DNA of 64,000 nucleotides from Heliomicrobium gestii (GCF_009877435.1 NZ_WXEX01000005.1:1-64000); one strand, 5' to 3'; shown: positions 1 through 10,147, counted from the first letter of the stretch. Notes: generated by a model not told the origin, from the sequence alone. Numbers and translations are program-made.

Positions 1-359
1 AGACGTCACGAGTTAGAATCTTAACATAGCCGCTATTCCTTGTCAAGCAAAGTTTTGCGTCTTGCATTAATTTTTCGCGTTCCCGTGAAGCGAGATTAAC
101 TATACCATGCCGCTACCTGTTCATCAACCGGAAAATTGGGGAATATCTGCGCATTCATACCGGTAATCTGCCTGATTATCTCGGATCTCTTCGTTTTTCT
201 CGGAATCGTACTGTTTTTCTCGGTTTTCTCGGCTTTGACAAAAAAGGACGGGGCTGCGCAACAACCCCGTCCGTACATCATCCATATCTCAATCCGTGAT
301 TTCGATATCCTCTGGGGGTTTCGATACCCTCCAGTGCTTTTTCGGCGTCTTCCCGGGAT
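1..359. other. Non-coding stretch downstream of lysS
   Basis: I see no convincing gene here. The short open frames lack ribosome binding sites and family resemblance. The segment holds the lysS terminator (241-272) and a run of short repeats of the type TTTTCTCGG around 187-235. The left edge of the window cuts whatever lies beyond. Confidence 0.5.
241..272 (-). terminator. Rho-independent terminator after lysS
   Basis: An 8-bp GC-rich stem (GGACGGGG at 246-253 pairing with CCCCGTCC at 265-272). On the minus strand it is followed by a run of T residues. It lies about 90 bases past the lysS stop codon. Confidence 0.75.
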
Positions 360-1865
<1,506 letters not shown>

Positions 1866-1951
1866 TCAAAAGAGCCAGGTCATCCTGGCCCTTCCATGCC
1901 GTCTACACTTTTGCCGCCGCCGAATAAAGGATGAATGAGTCCGGTGAAGGT

Positions 1952-2434
1952 CTACCCCTTCTTGTTGATGTCCACAATCTCGTACTTGATTTTCCCCATG
2001 GGCACCTGCACTTCGACGACCGAGCCTTTGGGCTGGCCGAGCAATGCCTTGCCCACCGGGGAAACGTTGGAGATTCTCAACTGGCTGGGGTCGGCTTCCG
2101 CCGAACCAACGATGGTGTATTCGAATTCGGAGTCGTCCTCAAGATCCTTCAGAAGCACCCTGGCGCCGATGGTAACGACATTGGTCTCGCTTTCTCCGCC
2201 TTCGATCAGTTTCGCGTTGCGCAGCATCTTCTCGAGGGTGATGATGCGGCCTTCGACGAAAGCCTGTTCGTTTTTGGCGTCTTCATACTCGGAGTTCTCG
2301 CTGATATCGCCGTAATCGATGGCCTGCTTGATCCGTTCGGCCACCTGCCCCCGTTTTTGCGATTTGAGGAACTCCAGCTCCTCTTCCAGTTTCTTTAGTC
2401 CTTCCGCCGTCAACATCACTTGTTTTTCTTCCAT
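1952..2434 (-). CDS. greA: Transcription elongation factor GreA
   Basis: Rescues backtracked RNA polymerase by stimulating transcript cleavage in the secondary channel. The 160-residue protein is the usual length. It has an N-terminal coiled coil (residues 1-75, containing the [15 protein letters not shown] tip with the acidic residues that act in cleavage) and a C-terminal FKBP-like domain ending in [10 protein letters not shown]. The ATG at 2434 follows a GGGGAG site. It lies upstream of lysS in the same direction, probably co-transcribed. Confidence 0.97.
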   Translation of the reverse strand: MEEKQVMLTAEGLKKLEEELEFLKSQKRGQVAERIKQAIDYGDISENSEYEDAKNEQAFVEGRIITLEKMLRNAKLIEGGESETNVVTIGARVLLKDLEDDSEFEYTIVGSAEADPSQLRISNVSPVGKALLGQPKGSVVEVQVPMGKIKYEIVDINKKG

Positions 2435-2534
2435 ACGTTCGCTCCCCTATTCTTTAAATCAAAGATATCTCGTTCACACGGTTTTCTTGCCGATGTTATA
2501 TGCCGTGTCAATGCACATTGACGCTACACTGAAT

Positions 2535-2579
2535 AAGCACTGCCATTCAGCCGCGAAAGCCTGCGGCCGGGCAGTGCTT
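2535..2579 (-). terminator. Probable terminator after the acyl reductase gene
   Basis: A long hairpin with outer arms AAGCACTGCC (2535-2544) and GGCAGTGCTT (2570-2579), plus an inner GC stem. It begins just past the stop of the minus-strand gene at 2582. The trailing T tract is weak, so termination efficiency is uncertain. Confidence 0.45.
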
Positions 2580-2581
2580 GC

Positions 2582-3733
2582 TTACTCCACCATCTTTAGT
2601 TTCGTATTATATCCGGGTTGCAAAATATTGTCAACATTAAGTTCTTGACTTCCCAGGGCCGTTCGCGGCGGACAGAACAGGCTTTTGCGAACCCGCTCCA
2701 CATCCAGTTCGCGCAAGGGACGATCAAAACTGCGCAAACCGGCCAGGGCAAAGCCATGCTTGCGCGCCAGCCGCGTAATTTCCTCCACCTTGTCGATAAA
2801 GAGTTCCCGTCCGAGGGAAAAACATTCGCGTCGCCCTTCGAGGGCCAGGATCATCGTCTCGGCCATGCAGGCATAGGCCAGGCCGGGCGGAAAGCCAAAG
2901 TTGAACCCAAAGTCCACATCGCCGGGCACCTTGACGACGCCCCCTTCGATGAGCAGCACATCGGGTCGCTCCTTGGACACGCGGCGGGATACGTCACGAG
3001 GCCGGGCCACGTCGCAGACGAGAGACCCCGCTTTTAAGTATTCCGGCTCGATGATCGCCCCCGCGGCGCTCGACACGGCCACGACGATGTCGGCCCGGCG
3101 CAACGCCGCGGCAACGTCGGTCATCACCCGGACAGAGAGGCCCGTCTCATGGAGGATGCGGTAGGCGAGCCTGTCGAGCCGATCGGACTGGCGCGCCACC
3201 AGCGTAAGATCGCCGGCTTCCCGGGCGAGCAGCCGCGAGCACACGGCGCCGATGGAACCGGTGGCGCCGACGACGGCGATGGCGGCGCGGTTGAGGCTGT
3301 GGCCGAGTTGTGCGGCGGCGATGCGCGTCGCCTCAAGGGCCGTCGCCACCGTATAGGAGTTTCCCGTCGTCACCGGGACGGGCAGACGGCGCGCCAAGGT
3401 CAAACCGGCATCACCGACGATAGAGGTGTAGGCGCCGAGTCCGATGAGTTGCGCCCCCTGCGCGATCGCCTTGCGACAGGCCGCCTCGACCTTGGGCAGG
3501 ACAATCTCCTCGGGCAGCGACAGCATCTGCCGCGTCGTCAGCGGACAGGCGACAAACAAGCCCTCGACCTGTCCATAGTCGGAGCGGATGCCGGCAAAGC
3601 GCGCCGTCCGAACCGGCGGCGCCCAGCGAAAAACCCCTTCCACCAGGCCCTCGGGCAGCCAACGAATCCAGGGAAACTTACGGGCTATGTCCGCAACGGT
3701 AAGGGGATGAATGATGAAGGCAAATCGTTTCAT
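2582..3733 (-). CDS. Fatty acyl-ACP/acyl-CoA reductase-like protein (AAR family)
   Basis: The 383-residue protein resembles cyanobacterial acyl-ACP reductase, which reduces acyl thioesters to aldehydes with NADPH. Shared blocks seen by eye are LGAYTSI (about 99-105), TTGNSYTVA (122-130), the Rossmann motif VVGATGSIGAV (154-164), EGGVVKVPGDVDF, and LAYACMAETM with Cys289 at the place of the catalytic cysteine of the cyanobacterial enzyme. The C-terminal block ending in KHGFALAGL also fits. ATG 3733 follows AGGAGGTC. It overlaps the 3' end of the upstream gene, so the two are translationally linked. Members in Firmicutes are often annotated vaguely as shikimate-dehydrogenase-like. Substrate is inferred from similarity only. 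Confidence 0.7.
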   Translation of the reverse strand: MKRFAFIIHPLTVADIARKFPWIRWLPEGLVEGVFRWAPPVRTARFAGIRSDYGQVEGLFVACPLTTRQMLSLPEEIVLPKVEAACRKAIAQGAQLIGLGAYTSIVGDAGLTLARRLPVPVTTGNSYTVATALEATRIAAAQLGHSLNRAAIAVVGATGSIGAVCSRLLAREAGDLTLVARQSDRLDRLAYRILHETGLSVRVMTDVAAALRRADIVVAVSSAAGAIIEPEYLKAGSLVCDVARPRDVSRRVSKERPDVLLIEGGVVKVPGDVDFGFNFGFPPGLAYACMAETMILALEGRRECFSLGRELFIDKVEEITRLARKHGFALAGLRSFDRPLRELDVERVRKSLFCPPRTALGSQELNVDNILQPGYNTKLKMVE

Positions 3734-4658
3734 GCCGACCTCCTGCGGTCGCTCGCCGGGAAGACACCTGTTCCACACGAGGCTGAAAACCGATTCGCGC
3801 CAACCAATGGCGGTACTCCTCCGGGGTGATCGCCTCGGGCTTTCGCTCCGCCAGAGCGACCAACAACCCTTCCATGACGTTCGTCCCGAAGGAACGGCCG
3901 CCCAGTTCGGGCGTCGTCGTGATCAGCGTGTCAACGCCGCGTTCCCGGAGCAGTTGCACATCGGCGGCGGTGACGGTGTTGGTCAGAACGATTTTGCCCC
4001 GCATATCCGCCGGCATATACCGGCGAATGAAATGAAAATCCCCGGCGACAACCTCCGCCTCCCGGAACACGTGAGGAAACCGGGGGTTCATCTGCTCCTG
4101 CCGACTGCCGGTCGGGTAGATCCACTGAAAAGGCAATTGGCTGATCACTGGAATGATTACGCGGGAAAACTGATTTAATGCCTGCAAGCTGCGCAGCGGC
4201 ACAGGAAGTCCGCAGCCAAACATCAAATCGCCGAAGGTGACCTGGCAGCCCTGGCGCACCAGCGCCTCGGCCAGCCCATAGCGGTCGACGGCGCAGACGA
4301 GCAAGACCCGCTGCCCTGGGCGAATCAGGCCATCGGCGGCCAGCGTCTCCACCACCTGCTGCTCCCAGTTGTCCTTCAAGTGGCTACCATCGACAACAGG
4401 ACTCCGCCGGGCCGCCTCGGCCAAACGCCGGCCGTCACGCAGGGTGTACCGGCGGCTACCGGCACGCAGATAGAGGTCGATGCCGCCCAAACCGATGGCA
4501 TCCACCTGCCCATCCAAGGCGCGTATCGCGTTGAACGCCCGGCTGAAGTCACCGTCCATGCCGCGGCGTTCCAATTGTATTCTTTTTCCGAGGATCTCCA
4601 CCTCAGCCCGGTGATCCCGCTTGGACGATCCCAGGGAGATGCTGACGACACGTTTCAA
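3678..4658 (-). CDS. Quinate 5-dehydrogenase-like conserved protein
   Basis: A 326-residue soluble protein with no signal peptide. It resembles clostridial proteins annotated as quinate 5-dehydrogenase, but I see no clear shikimate/quinate active-site motif and treat that name as tentative. Recognisable stretches are VDAIGLGGIDLYL, GQRVLLVCAVDRYGL (possible nucleotide-binding turn), FGDLMFGCGLP and VLTNTVTAADV. The TTG at 4658 is preferred because GGAGG stands seven bases upstream and the longer frame covers that site. It overlaps the acyl-reductase gene by 56 bases, suggesting that the two products act together. Confidence 0.55.
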   Translation of the reverse strand: MKRVVSISLGSSKRDHRAEVEILGKRIQLERRGMDGDFSRAFNAIRALDGQVDAIGLGGIDLYLRAGSRRYTLRDGRRLAEAARRSPVVDGSHLKDNWEQQVVETLAADGLIRPGQRVLLVCAVDRYGLAEALVRQGCQVTFGDLMFGCGLPVPLRSLQALNQFSRVIIPVISQLPFQWIYPTGSRQEQMNPRFPHVFREAEVVAGDFHFIRRYMPADMRGKIVLTNTVTAADVQLLRERGVDTLITTTPELGGRSFGTNVMEGLLVALAERKPEAITPEEYRHWLARIGFQPRVEQVSSRRATAGGRHETICLHHSSPYRCGHSP

Positions 4659-4888
4659 GGGAACGCCTCCACTGTTTGTTGCAGGCGCGGGACGGACCAC
4701 AGGCCGCCCTTCTGCTGTCGCGGTCGCTGTTCATCACAACCGCTTGACAATGAGCATAACCAACTCGGCTGTTCCCTATGTGCCAGCCCCCCTCCGGACT
4801 TGCCCCTCCGTGGTTTAAATGGTATTTTATACCCGGTAAGGGCAATGCACCGGCTTCCCTTCCAGATTGAACAAATAGGAGTGATCAC

Positions 4889-5479
4889 GTGAGCACGGTA
4901 ATCTGTTACCTGAGCAAACGGGGCACCACAGAATACTGCGCAAAACGCTTGGCCGACCTGATCGACGACTCGGTCGAGCTCGTCGATATTCGCAAAAATC
5001 CGGTCGGCCCGGACTGGAGCGCCTTTGATACGGTCATCCTCGGGGTGCCCGTCTACGGCGGCGACATCGAGCGCGAGTACAAACAGTTCGTCCGCGAGAA
5101 CTGGCGCTACATCCTGGCCAAGCGGTTGGCCCTCTTCATCTGCGGCATGTTGGAAGAGAAGAGCGAAGCGGAGATCAAACGGGCCTATCCCGACCAACTG
5201 TTGAAACGGGCGATCCTGGCCGAGAACTTCGGCGGCCGCGTCTTCATGGACAAACTGGGCTTCATCGAGCGGACCGCCTTCAAGATGGTCACCAAGATCA
5301 AAGAAGACTACTCCAACCTGTCTGAGGAGAAGATCGCCGCCTTCGCCGAAAGGGTCAACGCCGCCCGGCTGGCCGCAGAGACGAGCGACAGCGCCAGCGG
5401 CGGCGCCACCGAAAGGGACAACCGTTCCGGCGACGAGGACGCCAGCGACCGGGAGACCTCCAGCCGGGAAGCCCAGTAG
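4889..5479 (+). CDS. Flavodoxin-like protein, possibly protoporphyrinogen-oxidase (HemG)-like
   Basis: The 196-residue protein begins with a flavodoxin phosphate-binding loop (YLSKRGTTEY, about residues 7-16). It continues with the FDTVILGVPVYGG strand-loop that in HemG-type flavodoxins contacts FMN. HemG proteins oxidise protoporphyrinogen using menaquinone. Such a role would fit a pigment-rich anaerobe, but the family also includes general flavodoxins. The last 45 residues are Ser/Asp/Glu-rich and unlikely to be folded. Start GTG 4889 follows an AGGAG site. The gene stands alone, divergent from the 4658 gene, with a terminator at 5510. Confidence 0.6.
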   Translation: MSTVICYLSKRGTTEYCAKRLADLIDDSVELVDIRKNPVGPDWSAFDTVILGVPVYGGDIEREYKQFVRENWRYILAKRLALFICGMLEEKSEAEIKRAYPDQLLKRAILAENFGGRVFMDKLGFIERTAFKMVTKIKEDYSNLSEEKIAAFAERVNAARLAAETSDSASGGATERDNRSGDEDASDRETSSREAQ

Positions 5480-5509
5480 CCCGTCGAAGGGACATCGAAA
5501 AAACGCAAC

Positions 5510-5545
5510 AAAGCCAGCGCGCGGCAATCCGGCGCTGGCTTTCTC
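5510..5545 (+). terminator. Rho-independent terminator
   Basis: AAAGCCAGCGC (5510-5520) pairs with GCGCTGGCTTT (5532-5542). It lies 30 bases past the flavodoxin-like gene and can serve both strands, since the convergent transporter gene ends at 5610. Confidence 0.75.
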
Positions 5546-5609
5546 ATTTCATTAAAAGGCAATCCCCAGGCAATATCCTGGCAGTTTTCAGGTCTTTCTG
5601 CTGTGCTCC

Positions 5610-6578
5610 CTATGCCCGCGCTTCCGCCTTTTTCCGCATTCCTCTTTGAAAAAAGCGGTTGACGACCGTGGCCATCGGCTGCTGGAGCAAGGTCATAAAG
5701 ACGATCGGAATCGAAACGCGCAAATCAAAGTACCCGGTCGAAAAAACGACACCCAGGGCAATGTTGCGCATGCCGCTCGAATAGGTGAGGGCGATAACAT
5801 CCTCCTGGGGCCGTCCCAGAAAGCGTCCGGCGCTGTAGCCCAACAGATAGGCGATGCTGTTGAGCAAAAACAGGCTCGCCAGAATGGGGAGCGCATTGGC
5901 CCAGCCGAGAACGAGATAGTCGTGCATGATGGCCACATTGATGGCCACAACCAGGAACAGGCCCAGTTTGGAGAGGGCGCTCAACCCCGCTTGCAAGGCC
6001 CCTTGAGGGTCCCAGAAGCGGTAGGGATGCAGCAGGAGACCGAGCATGGACGGCAGCACCACCATGATCAACATGTCTTCGACGAGCCGCTCCACAGGCA
6101 GGTGGCCGGAGACATGCAGGATCACCTGGGCGAAGAGGGGCAGGATGAGGGGGCTCAGCAGGGTATCCAGCACAACCAGCGCCAGGGCGAAGGAGTTGTT
6201 GCCTTTGGTGATGTTTGTCCACACAGAGGCTGTGATCGCCACGGGGATGGTGGACCCGATGACCAGGCCGATCACCGTCTGGGTGTCGCTCGGGAAAAAG
6301 AGCAACCCCAGCCCAAAGGCCGCCGCCGGGATCAGGCCGTGGGCCAGCAGCAGGGAGGTCAAAAAGAGCACAGGCTCGCGAAAAAGCGCCCGGAACTGTC
6401 CCCAGGAGCAATTGAGGGCGCCCAGAAAAGTCATGTACCCGAAAAGCCAGTAGACCCACACCTTCTGATCCTGAAGGCTTGTCCAAAAAATATAGCCGAA
6501 GAGCAAGGCCCCCGGAATCAAGAGAAACATGGCCCGCTCCAAAAAACGATTACAGGCGATCACCCATTGGCTGAACAT
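5610..6578 (-). CDS. BASS/SBF-family membrane transporter
   Basis: A 322-residue integral membrane protein with about ten hydrophobic segments spanning the whole length. It resembles the bile acid:sodium symporter and arsenite-efflux (ACR3) superfamily: GLVIGSTIPVAITASVWTNI near 110-125 and ALTYSSGMRNIALGV near 270-285 match the two conserved, Pro- and Asn-containing crossover regions. I cannot tell the substrate, and no ars genes lie nearby. Start ATG 6578 follows GGAGG. The gap to the next minus-strand gene upstream is only 38 bases. Confidence 0.75.
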   Translation of the reverse strand: MFSQWVIACNRFLERAMFLLIPGALLFGYIFWTSLQDQKVWVYWLFGYMTFLGALNCSWGQFRALFREPVLFLTSLLLAHGLIPAAAFGLGLLFFPSDTQTVIGLVIGSTIPVAITASVWTNITKGNNSFALALVVLDTLLSPLILPLFAQVILHVSGHLPVERLVEDMLIMVVLPSMLGLLLHPYRFWDPQGALQAGLSALSKLGLFLVVAINVAIMHDYLVLGWANALPILASLFLLNSIAYLLGYSAGRFLGRPQEDVIALTYSSGMRNIALGVVFSTGYFDLRVSIPIVFMTLLQQPMATVVNRFFQRGMRKKAEARA

Positions 6579-6616
6579 CGTATGCTACCTCCGCGCTGTC
6601 AACGGCCTTCCTGCCG

Positions 6617-6922
6617 TCAAAAAGCAGTCCCTCCACTTTTGCTGGGACTGGCGATCTGCTTCTCCGCGTTTTTCTCATGGGCTTTTGATTCTTCCCACTT
6701 CTCGTTCATATGGTCGACCACCTTCTGGACCAGCCGGATGGCGAAGCGCTCCGAATGGCACTTGAGGCTCGACACGATGGCATATAACAAAACAGCGTTC
6801 ATCTCGTCCTTATTGCCGTCATCCATCAGGGCGATGGCCGCTTCAATCTCTTCCAGATAGCGTTCCCCGATCTCGTTCAGGATGTCTTGCGCCAACTTTT
6901 CCACGTCGACCGATTTGCGCAT
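6617..6922 (-). CDS. Hypothetical alpha-helical protein
   Basis: I do not recognise this 101-residue protein. It is predicted mostly helical and charged (for example DILNEIGERYLEEIEAAIAL and FAIRLVQKVVDHMNEKWEE), with no membrane segment. The ATG at 6922 follows a perfect AGGAGG with an eight-base spacing. A GTG-type start further out would include the site. It sits in a run of small minus-strand genes (6617-7506) upstream of the transporter. Confidence 0.6.
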   Translation of the reverse strand: MRKSVDVEKLAQDILNEIGERYLEEIEAAIALMDDGNKDEMNAVLLYAIVSSLKCHSERFAIRLVQKVVDHMNEKWEESKAHEKNAEKQIASPSKSGGTAF

Positions 6923-6981
6923 TCGCCCACCTCCTGCCACTATGTTCGACGGCGAACAGGCAAATCCCTTGCAAAAAATAT

Positions 6982-7371
6982 TTAGACTCTTCGCATGAAG
7001 GCCGCCAAGACATCGTCAAAGGACTCATCGCCGATCTCGTCGAGCATCTTGTCGAGTTTCGTTTTTCTGCGCAACGACCCCGTCAGGACAATCTGAACCT
7101 CCTGGTTTCGATCGACGAGAATGGAGTTGACGATCAGGGCGTCGCTAATCAAGCCAATAATAACGGCCACCTTGGACGGGGTGAGCGGAGGCGGCCCGCT
7201 CTTTTTTCTTTTTTTATTTCCATTGCAGGGGCCGTTTCCGCCGCCGTTGCCATTGCCGTTTCCGTTACTGTTTCCGTTTCCACTGCCGTTGCCGTTTTTC
7301 TTCCCATTGCCGTTGCCCTGTTGACCCCTTCCATTATCCTGGAGCCGTCTTCCTTCTCCCTCCTTCTTCAC
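6982..7371 (-). CDS. Protein with Asn-Gly-rich N-terminal repeat tract
   Basis: A 129-residue protein in two parts. Residues about 15-52 are a low-complexity Gly-Asn tract (repeated NGNGNG dipeptides interrupted by Ser and Lys). Residues about 62-129 form a compact domain (PSKVAVIIGLISDALIVNSILVDRNQEVQIVLTG is its conserved-looking core) ending in a charged helix. The start is GTG 7371 after a GGGGG tract. I do not recognise the family. The C-terminal domain is reminiscent of small Firmicute proteins found near spore genes, but I cannot name one. It is 16 bases downstream of a 39-residue membrane peptide gene. Confidence 0.6.
   Translation of the reverse strand: MKKEGEGRRLQDNGRGQQGNGNGKKNGNGSGNGNSNGNGNGNGGGNGPCNGNKKRKKSGPPPLTPSKVAVIIGLISDALIVNSILVDRNQEVQIVLTGSLRRKTKLDKMLDEIGDESFDDVLAAFMRRV
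7222..7322. repeat. Short-period GN-codon repeat
   Basis: A degenerate six-base repeat (minus strand AAC/AAT-GGC/GGA) encoding the Asn-Gly tract of the 6982-7371 protein. Length variation by slipped-strand replication would be expected. Confidence 0.7.
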
Positions 7372-7386
7372 GGTGTTCCCCCTCTA

Positions 7387-7506
7387 TTACGGAATGATCG
7401 TGGGGCCCTCTGGAGCCTCGACGGGAATAATATCGAGGGCGATAAAAATAAAAATCACGGTGGTGATGATCAACAGCAGGTCACGCTTTTTTTCCTCTGA
7501 TAGCAT
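7387..7506 (-). CDS. 39-residue single-span membrane peptide
   Basis: A short reading frame starting MLSEEKKRDLLLIITTVIF and ending in VEAPEGPTIIP. A charged N-terminus is followed by one hydrophobic segment of about 18 residues and a short Pro-rich tail. Two start options share the ribosome binding region: ATG 7506 (AGGGG eight bases upstream) or the in-frame GTG 7515 (AGGAGG ten bases upstream). It is followed after 15 bases by the Asn-Gly-repeat gene. The function is unknown and the small size calls for caution. Confidence 0.5.
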   Translation of the reverse strand: MLSEEKKRDLLLIITTVIFIFIALDIIPVEAPEGPTIIP

Positions 7507-7579
7507 GCGTCTCACCCCTACACTTCCTCCTTACCAGCCTATGTTATAGGAAGATATTGGGCGCATGCCTCAATCAAAT

Positions 7580-8461
7580 TTAACGGGCACGACGGCGGGT
7601 CTGTCGCGGACGAAAACGAATCGTCGGACCGACAAGGTCGTCGCAGGCGGTTCCGAAGGATCCTCCCCCTTTTTCCGCCTCAACGAGCGACAACAAAAAC
7701 CGGCTCAGGCGCCGGTCAAAGTCTTCCCGTCCCGTCAACGAAGTGGGGTCGAAGGCATGGGGCACCTGCTCCAGCGTGGCGCCGGCGATGGCGCCGATGA
7801 CCCGTTCCATCAACCGGATCGCCAACTCCGATTCAGCGCCGACGATGCCCAGGCAGGGGCATTGGATCCGTCCGAGTTCGCCCGTCAGCTTCACCCCCCG
7901 GATCATCCAGCGCGTCTTGACGGCGTCAAGGCCGCGGATCTTGGGGACTTCGCCGCGCAGGTGCTGCTGGGCGAAGGGCCACGATTGGTACATGTTCAAG
8001 ACCATCGGCATCAACCACCCTTTGGGCAACAAAAACAGCGGCGACGCCAGCCATGTCATCAGGATCAGGGCGGCTTCCTCGCCGTCGCGGGGATCGAGTT
8101 CGCTGAAGGTGTCCACGAGGACCAAAGCGCGGCAACTATAAGGAAAATCAAGGGCGAAGCGCTGGGCGATGACGCCGCCGAAAGAGACGCCGCAGATGAC
8201 GGCGCGATCGATCTGCAAAAACCGCAACAACGAGGCCAGATCGCGGGCGTGATCGGCGAGACGGGTGGACCAGGCCATGGAACCGGAACGCCCTGTCCCC
8301 CGCACATCGTAAAGAATCACCCGGTTCGTCCGGGCAAAGGTCTCCACCTGGGGCGCCCACATGCCGTGGCTGACGGCGATGCCGGGAATGAAGACGATCG
8401 GATCGCCCTGCCCATGGACTTCATAATAGATCGTCGTGCCGTTCAATTGCTGGACGGGCAT
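7580..8461 (-). CDS. Alpha/beta-hydrolase
   Basis: A 293-residue soluble hydrolase of the alpha/beta fold. Motifs in order are the oxyanion HGQGDPIVFIPG strand (about 16-27), YDVRGTGRSG (51-60), the nucleophile elbow GVSFGG with Ser93, a lid region from about 130 to 210, and VPHAFD near 250 supplying the likely catalytic histidine. ATG 8461 follows GAGGG. An upstream extension to 8611 lacks a site and family similarity. The substrate is unknown. The C-terminal basic tail (RFRPRQTRRRAR) is unusual. Confidence 0.8.
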   Translation of the reverse strand: MPVQQLNGTTIYYEVHGQGDPIVFIPGIAVSHGMWAPQVETFARTNRVILYDVRGTGRSGSMAWSTRLADHARDLASLLRFLQIDRAVICGVSFGGVIAQRFALDFPYSCRALVLVDTFSELDPRDGEEAALILMTWLASPLFLLPKGWLMPMVLNMYQSWPFAQQHLRGEVPKIRGLDAVKTRWMIRGVKLTGELGRIQCPCLGIVGAESELAIRLMERVIGAIAGATLEQVPHAFDPTSLTGREDFDRRLSRFLLSLVEAEKGGGSFGTACDDLVGPTIRFRPRQTRRRAR

Positions 8462-8593
8462 AACATCCCTCACAGGACCGTATTTGTCCGCACCGATCGG
8501 ACTATTATATTCTCCCTCCTCCCCCCCGGCCAAATCCCCCGGAAAAAAACACCGGGCCATGGCGTAAAGACTCCGAAATCGCTCCGAATGAAG

Positions 8594-8626
8594 AAAGCAG
8601 CGTCTCCCCATACAAGAGGACGCTGC
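8594..8626 (-). terminator. Terminator after the multiheme cytochrome gene
   Basis: GCAGCGTC (8597-8604) pairs with GACGCTGC (8619-8626). On the minus strand it is followed by TTTCTTC. It lies ten bases beyond the cytochrome stop codon. Confidence 0.65.
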
Positions 8627-8635
8627 ATTCCGTTG

Positions 8636-10147
8636 TTACTTGGGATCGTTGGCAAACTGGGGCGGCAAAAAGACCTGATCCTGGTTCTTATGATGATAGT
8701 TCTTATCGGCCGGCTCACTCAGATGGCAGACGGTGCAGTGGCCATTGGCGCCGATGGGACCGGCGAAGCCCTGGTAGGTTTCCGGCTGGTAGTTGATCTC
8801 GCTGTAGCCGAGGGCCTCTGACGCTGGGTAGATGGCGTGGGGCGACCCGTGGCAAGCGGCACACATCATATCGCCGTTGTCCGCTTTTTCAAAGCGGAAC
8901 AGGTGAGACTTTTCGGTGATCCACTGGTTGTAGGAGGTGGTCTTCGTGCTGGCTTTCGTGTGATCCTTCGTGTGGCAGGAGAGGCAGTCGGGCTGGTTGA
9001 TCCAGTTCTCTCGCGGCTTCGCCTCGGTGAAGCCTTCCGGCAGGTAGGGCTTCAACCGTTCCAGCGACTTTTGCGCCGCCGGGAGATCCTTTTGCTTCAT
9101 CAAAACAGAGGCGGCATGCTCCGGCAGGGTGCCATGGCAGTTCATGCAATCCATGCCAAAACCCCGGTGGACGTCGCGCTCACAGTAGACCTGGCCTTTC
9201 GCTGACGAAGGGTGGCAGAGGCCGCAGGTTTCGATGGAACCGTTCTGCATGTACTGGGCATGTTTGCCATGCAGGGCCGCCGACATGGAGAGCACATCCG
9301 GTTTGCCCGGCGCGCTCACGTTGTTGGCGCCGTGGCAGTCGAGGCAGTACTGCGGCCGCCCCGCTTCCGCCTCGGCGAGCAGGTTGGTGCCCACGTTTTT
9401 GTCATGGTCGGCCAGGATGTCGCGGGCGGTGGCGTCAGAGAGGCCGACGCCGTCGCGGTTGGGCGTCCCGCCGTGGCAGATGTAACAGCCCAACTCGCCG
9501 CTGACGGGCGCAGACATCTTCGTTTCAGCCAGGAGCTTCCCATTCGCCGTATCGGTGGCGCGGACGGTAAACATGGGGTAGGCGTCCACTTTGCCATCGT
9601 CATTATAGGGAGAAACAGGGATGCCGATGGCGGTCCAGGCTTTTTTGGCCTTGTCCAGGCTGAAGTCGCCTTTTTCAGCGGCCATGCCCGTTTTGCCGGT
9701 GTTGGGGGCGATGTCCTTTTTCAAGGTGATCTTGGCGTAATTCCAGAAGTTGATCGTCTTCGAAGGTTCGTTGTGGTTCTCGGGGGCTTCATAGGTGAGC
9801 TTGATGCCGTCAGTGACCAGAACGGGCGGGTCGCCCCGCTTGATCACCTGGGCAAAAAAGTCATTGCCCGGGGTATGGAAACTGAAATACTTGTCGTTGT
9901 CGCTGGTGCACTTCATCCCGATGGACTGCCAGGCCATGATCACGTAATCGCCCAGCGGTTCTGCCGCCGAAGCGGTCTCTGTTCCGGGCGCGCCGCCGGG
10001 ATTCGTCGCGCCGCCAGGCGCGCTGGCGTTTTTGGCGCAGCCAGTCACGATGCCGCCGAGAAGCGCCATAGCGGAGATGACGAGGACAGCTGCCTTCATC
10101 GTCTGGGCGAGCCGCCGCTTTGCCTCTGATTGCCTACCTTCCGTCAA
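8636..10147 (-). CDS. Seven-heme c-type cytochrome lipoprotein
   Basis: A 503-residue protein with a lipoprotein signal (Lys18, hydrophobic stretch, lipobox IVTGC with Cys37). It should be anchored on the outer face of the cell membrane. Seven CXXCH heme-binding motifs start at residues 221, 268, 308, 334, 388, 429 and 471. The first 200 residues have none and may form a separate domain. It presumably moves electrons on the cell surface, but the partner is unknown and I see no quinol-oxidase gene nearby. The start is TTG 10147, with an internal ATG at residue 17 possible. The gene is divergent from bchY. Confidence 0.85.
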   Translation of the reverse strand: MTEGRQSEAKRRLAQTMKAAVLVISAMALLGGIVTGCAKNASAPGGATNPGGAPGTETASAAEPLGDYVIMAWQSIGMKCTSDNDKYFSFHTPGNDFFAQVIKRGDPPVLVTDGIKLTYEAPENHNEPSKTINFWNYAKITLKKDIAPNTGKTGMAAEKGDFSLDKAKKAWTAIGIPVSPYNDDGKVDAYPMFTVRATDTANGKLLAETKMSAPVSGELGCYICHGGTPNRDGVGLSDATARDILADHDKNVGTNLLAEAEAGRPQYCLDCHGANNVSAPGKPDVLSMSAALHGKHAQYMQNGSIETCGLCHPSSAKGQVYCERDVHRGFGMDCMNCHGTLPEHAASVLMKQKDLPAAQKSLERLKPYLPEGFTEAKPRENWINQPDCLSCHTKDHTKASTKTTSYNQWITEKSHLFRFEKADNGDMMCAACHGSPHAIYPASEALGYSEINYQPETYQGFAGPIGANGHCTVCHLSEPADKNYHHKNQDQVFLPPQFANDPK

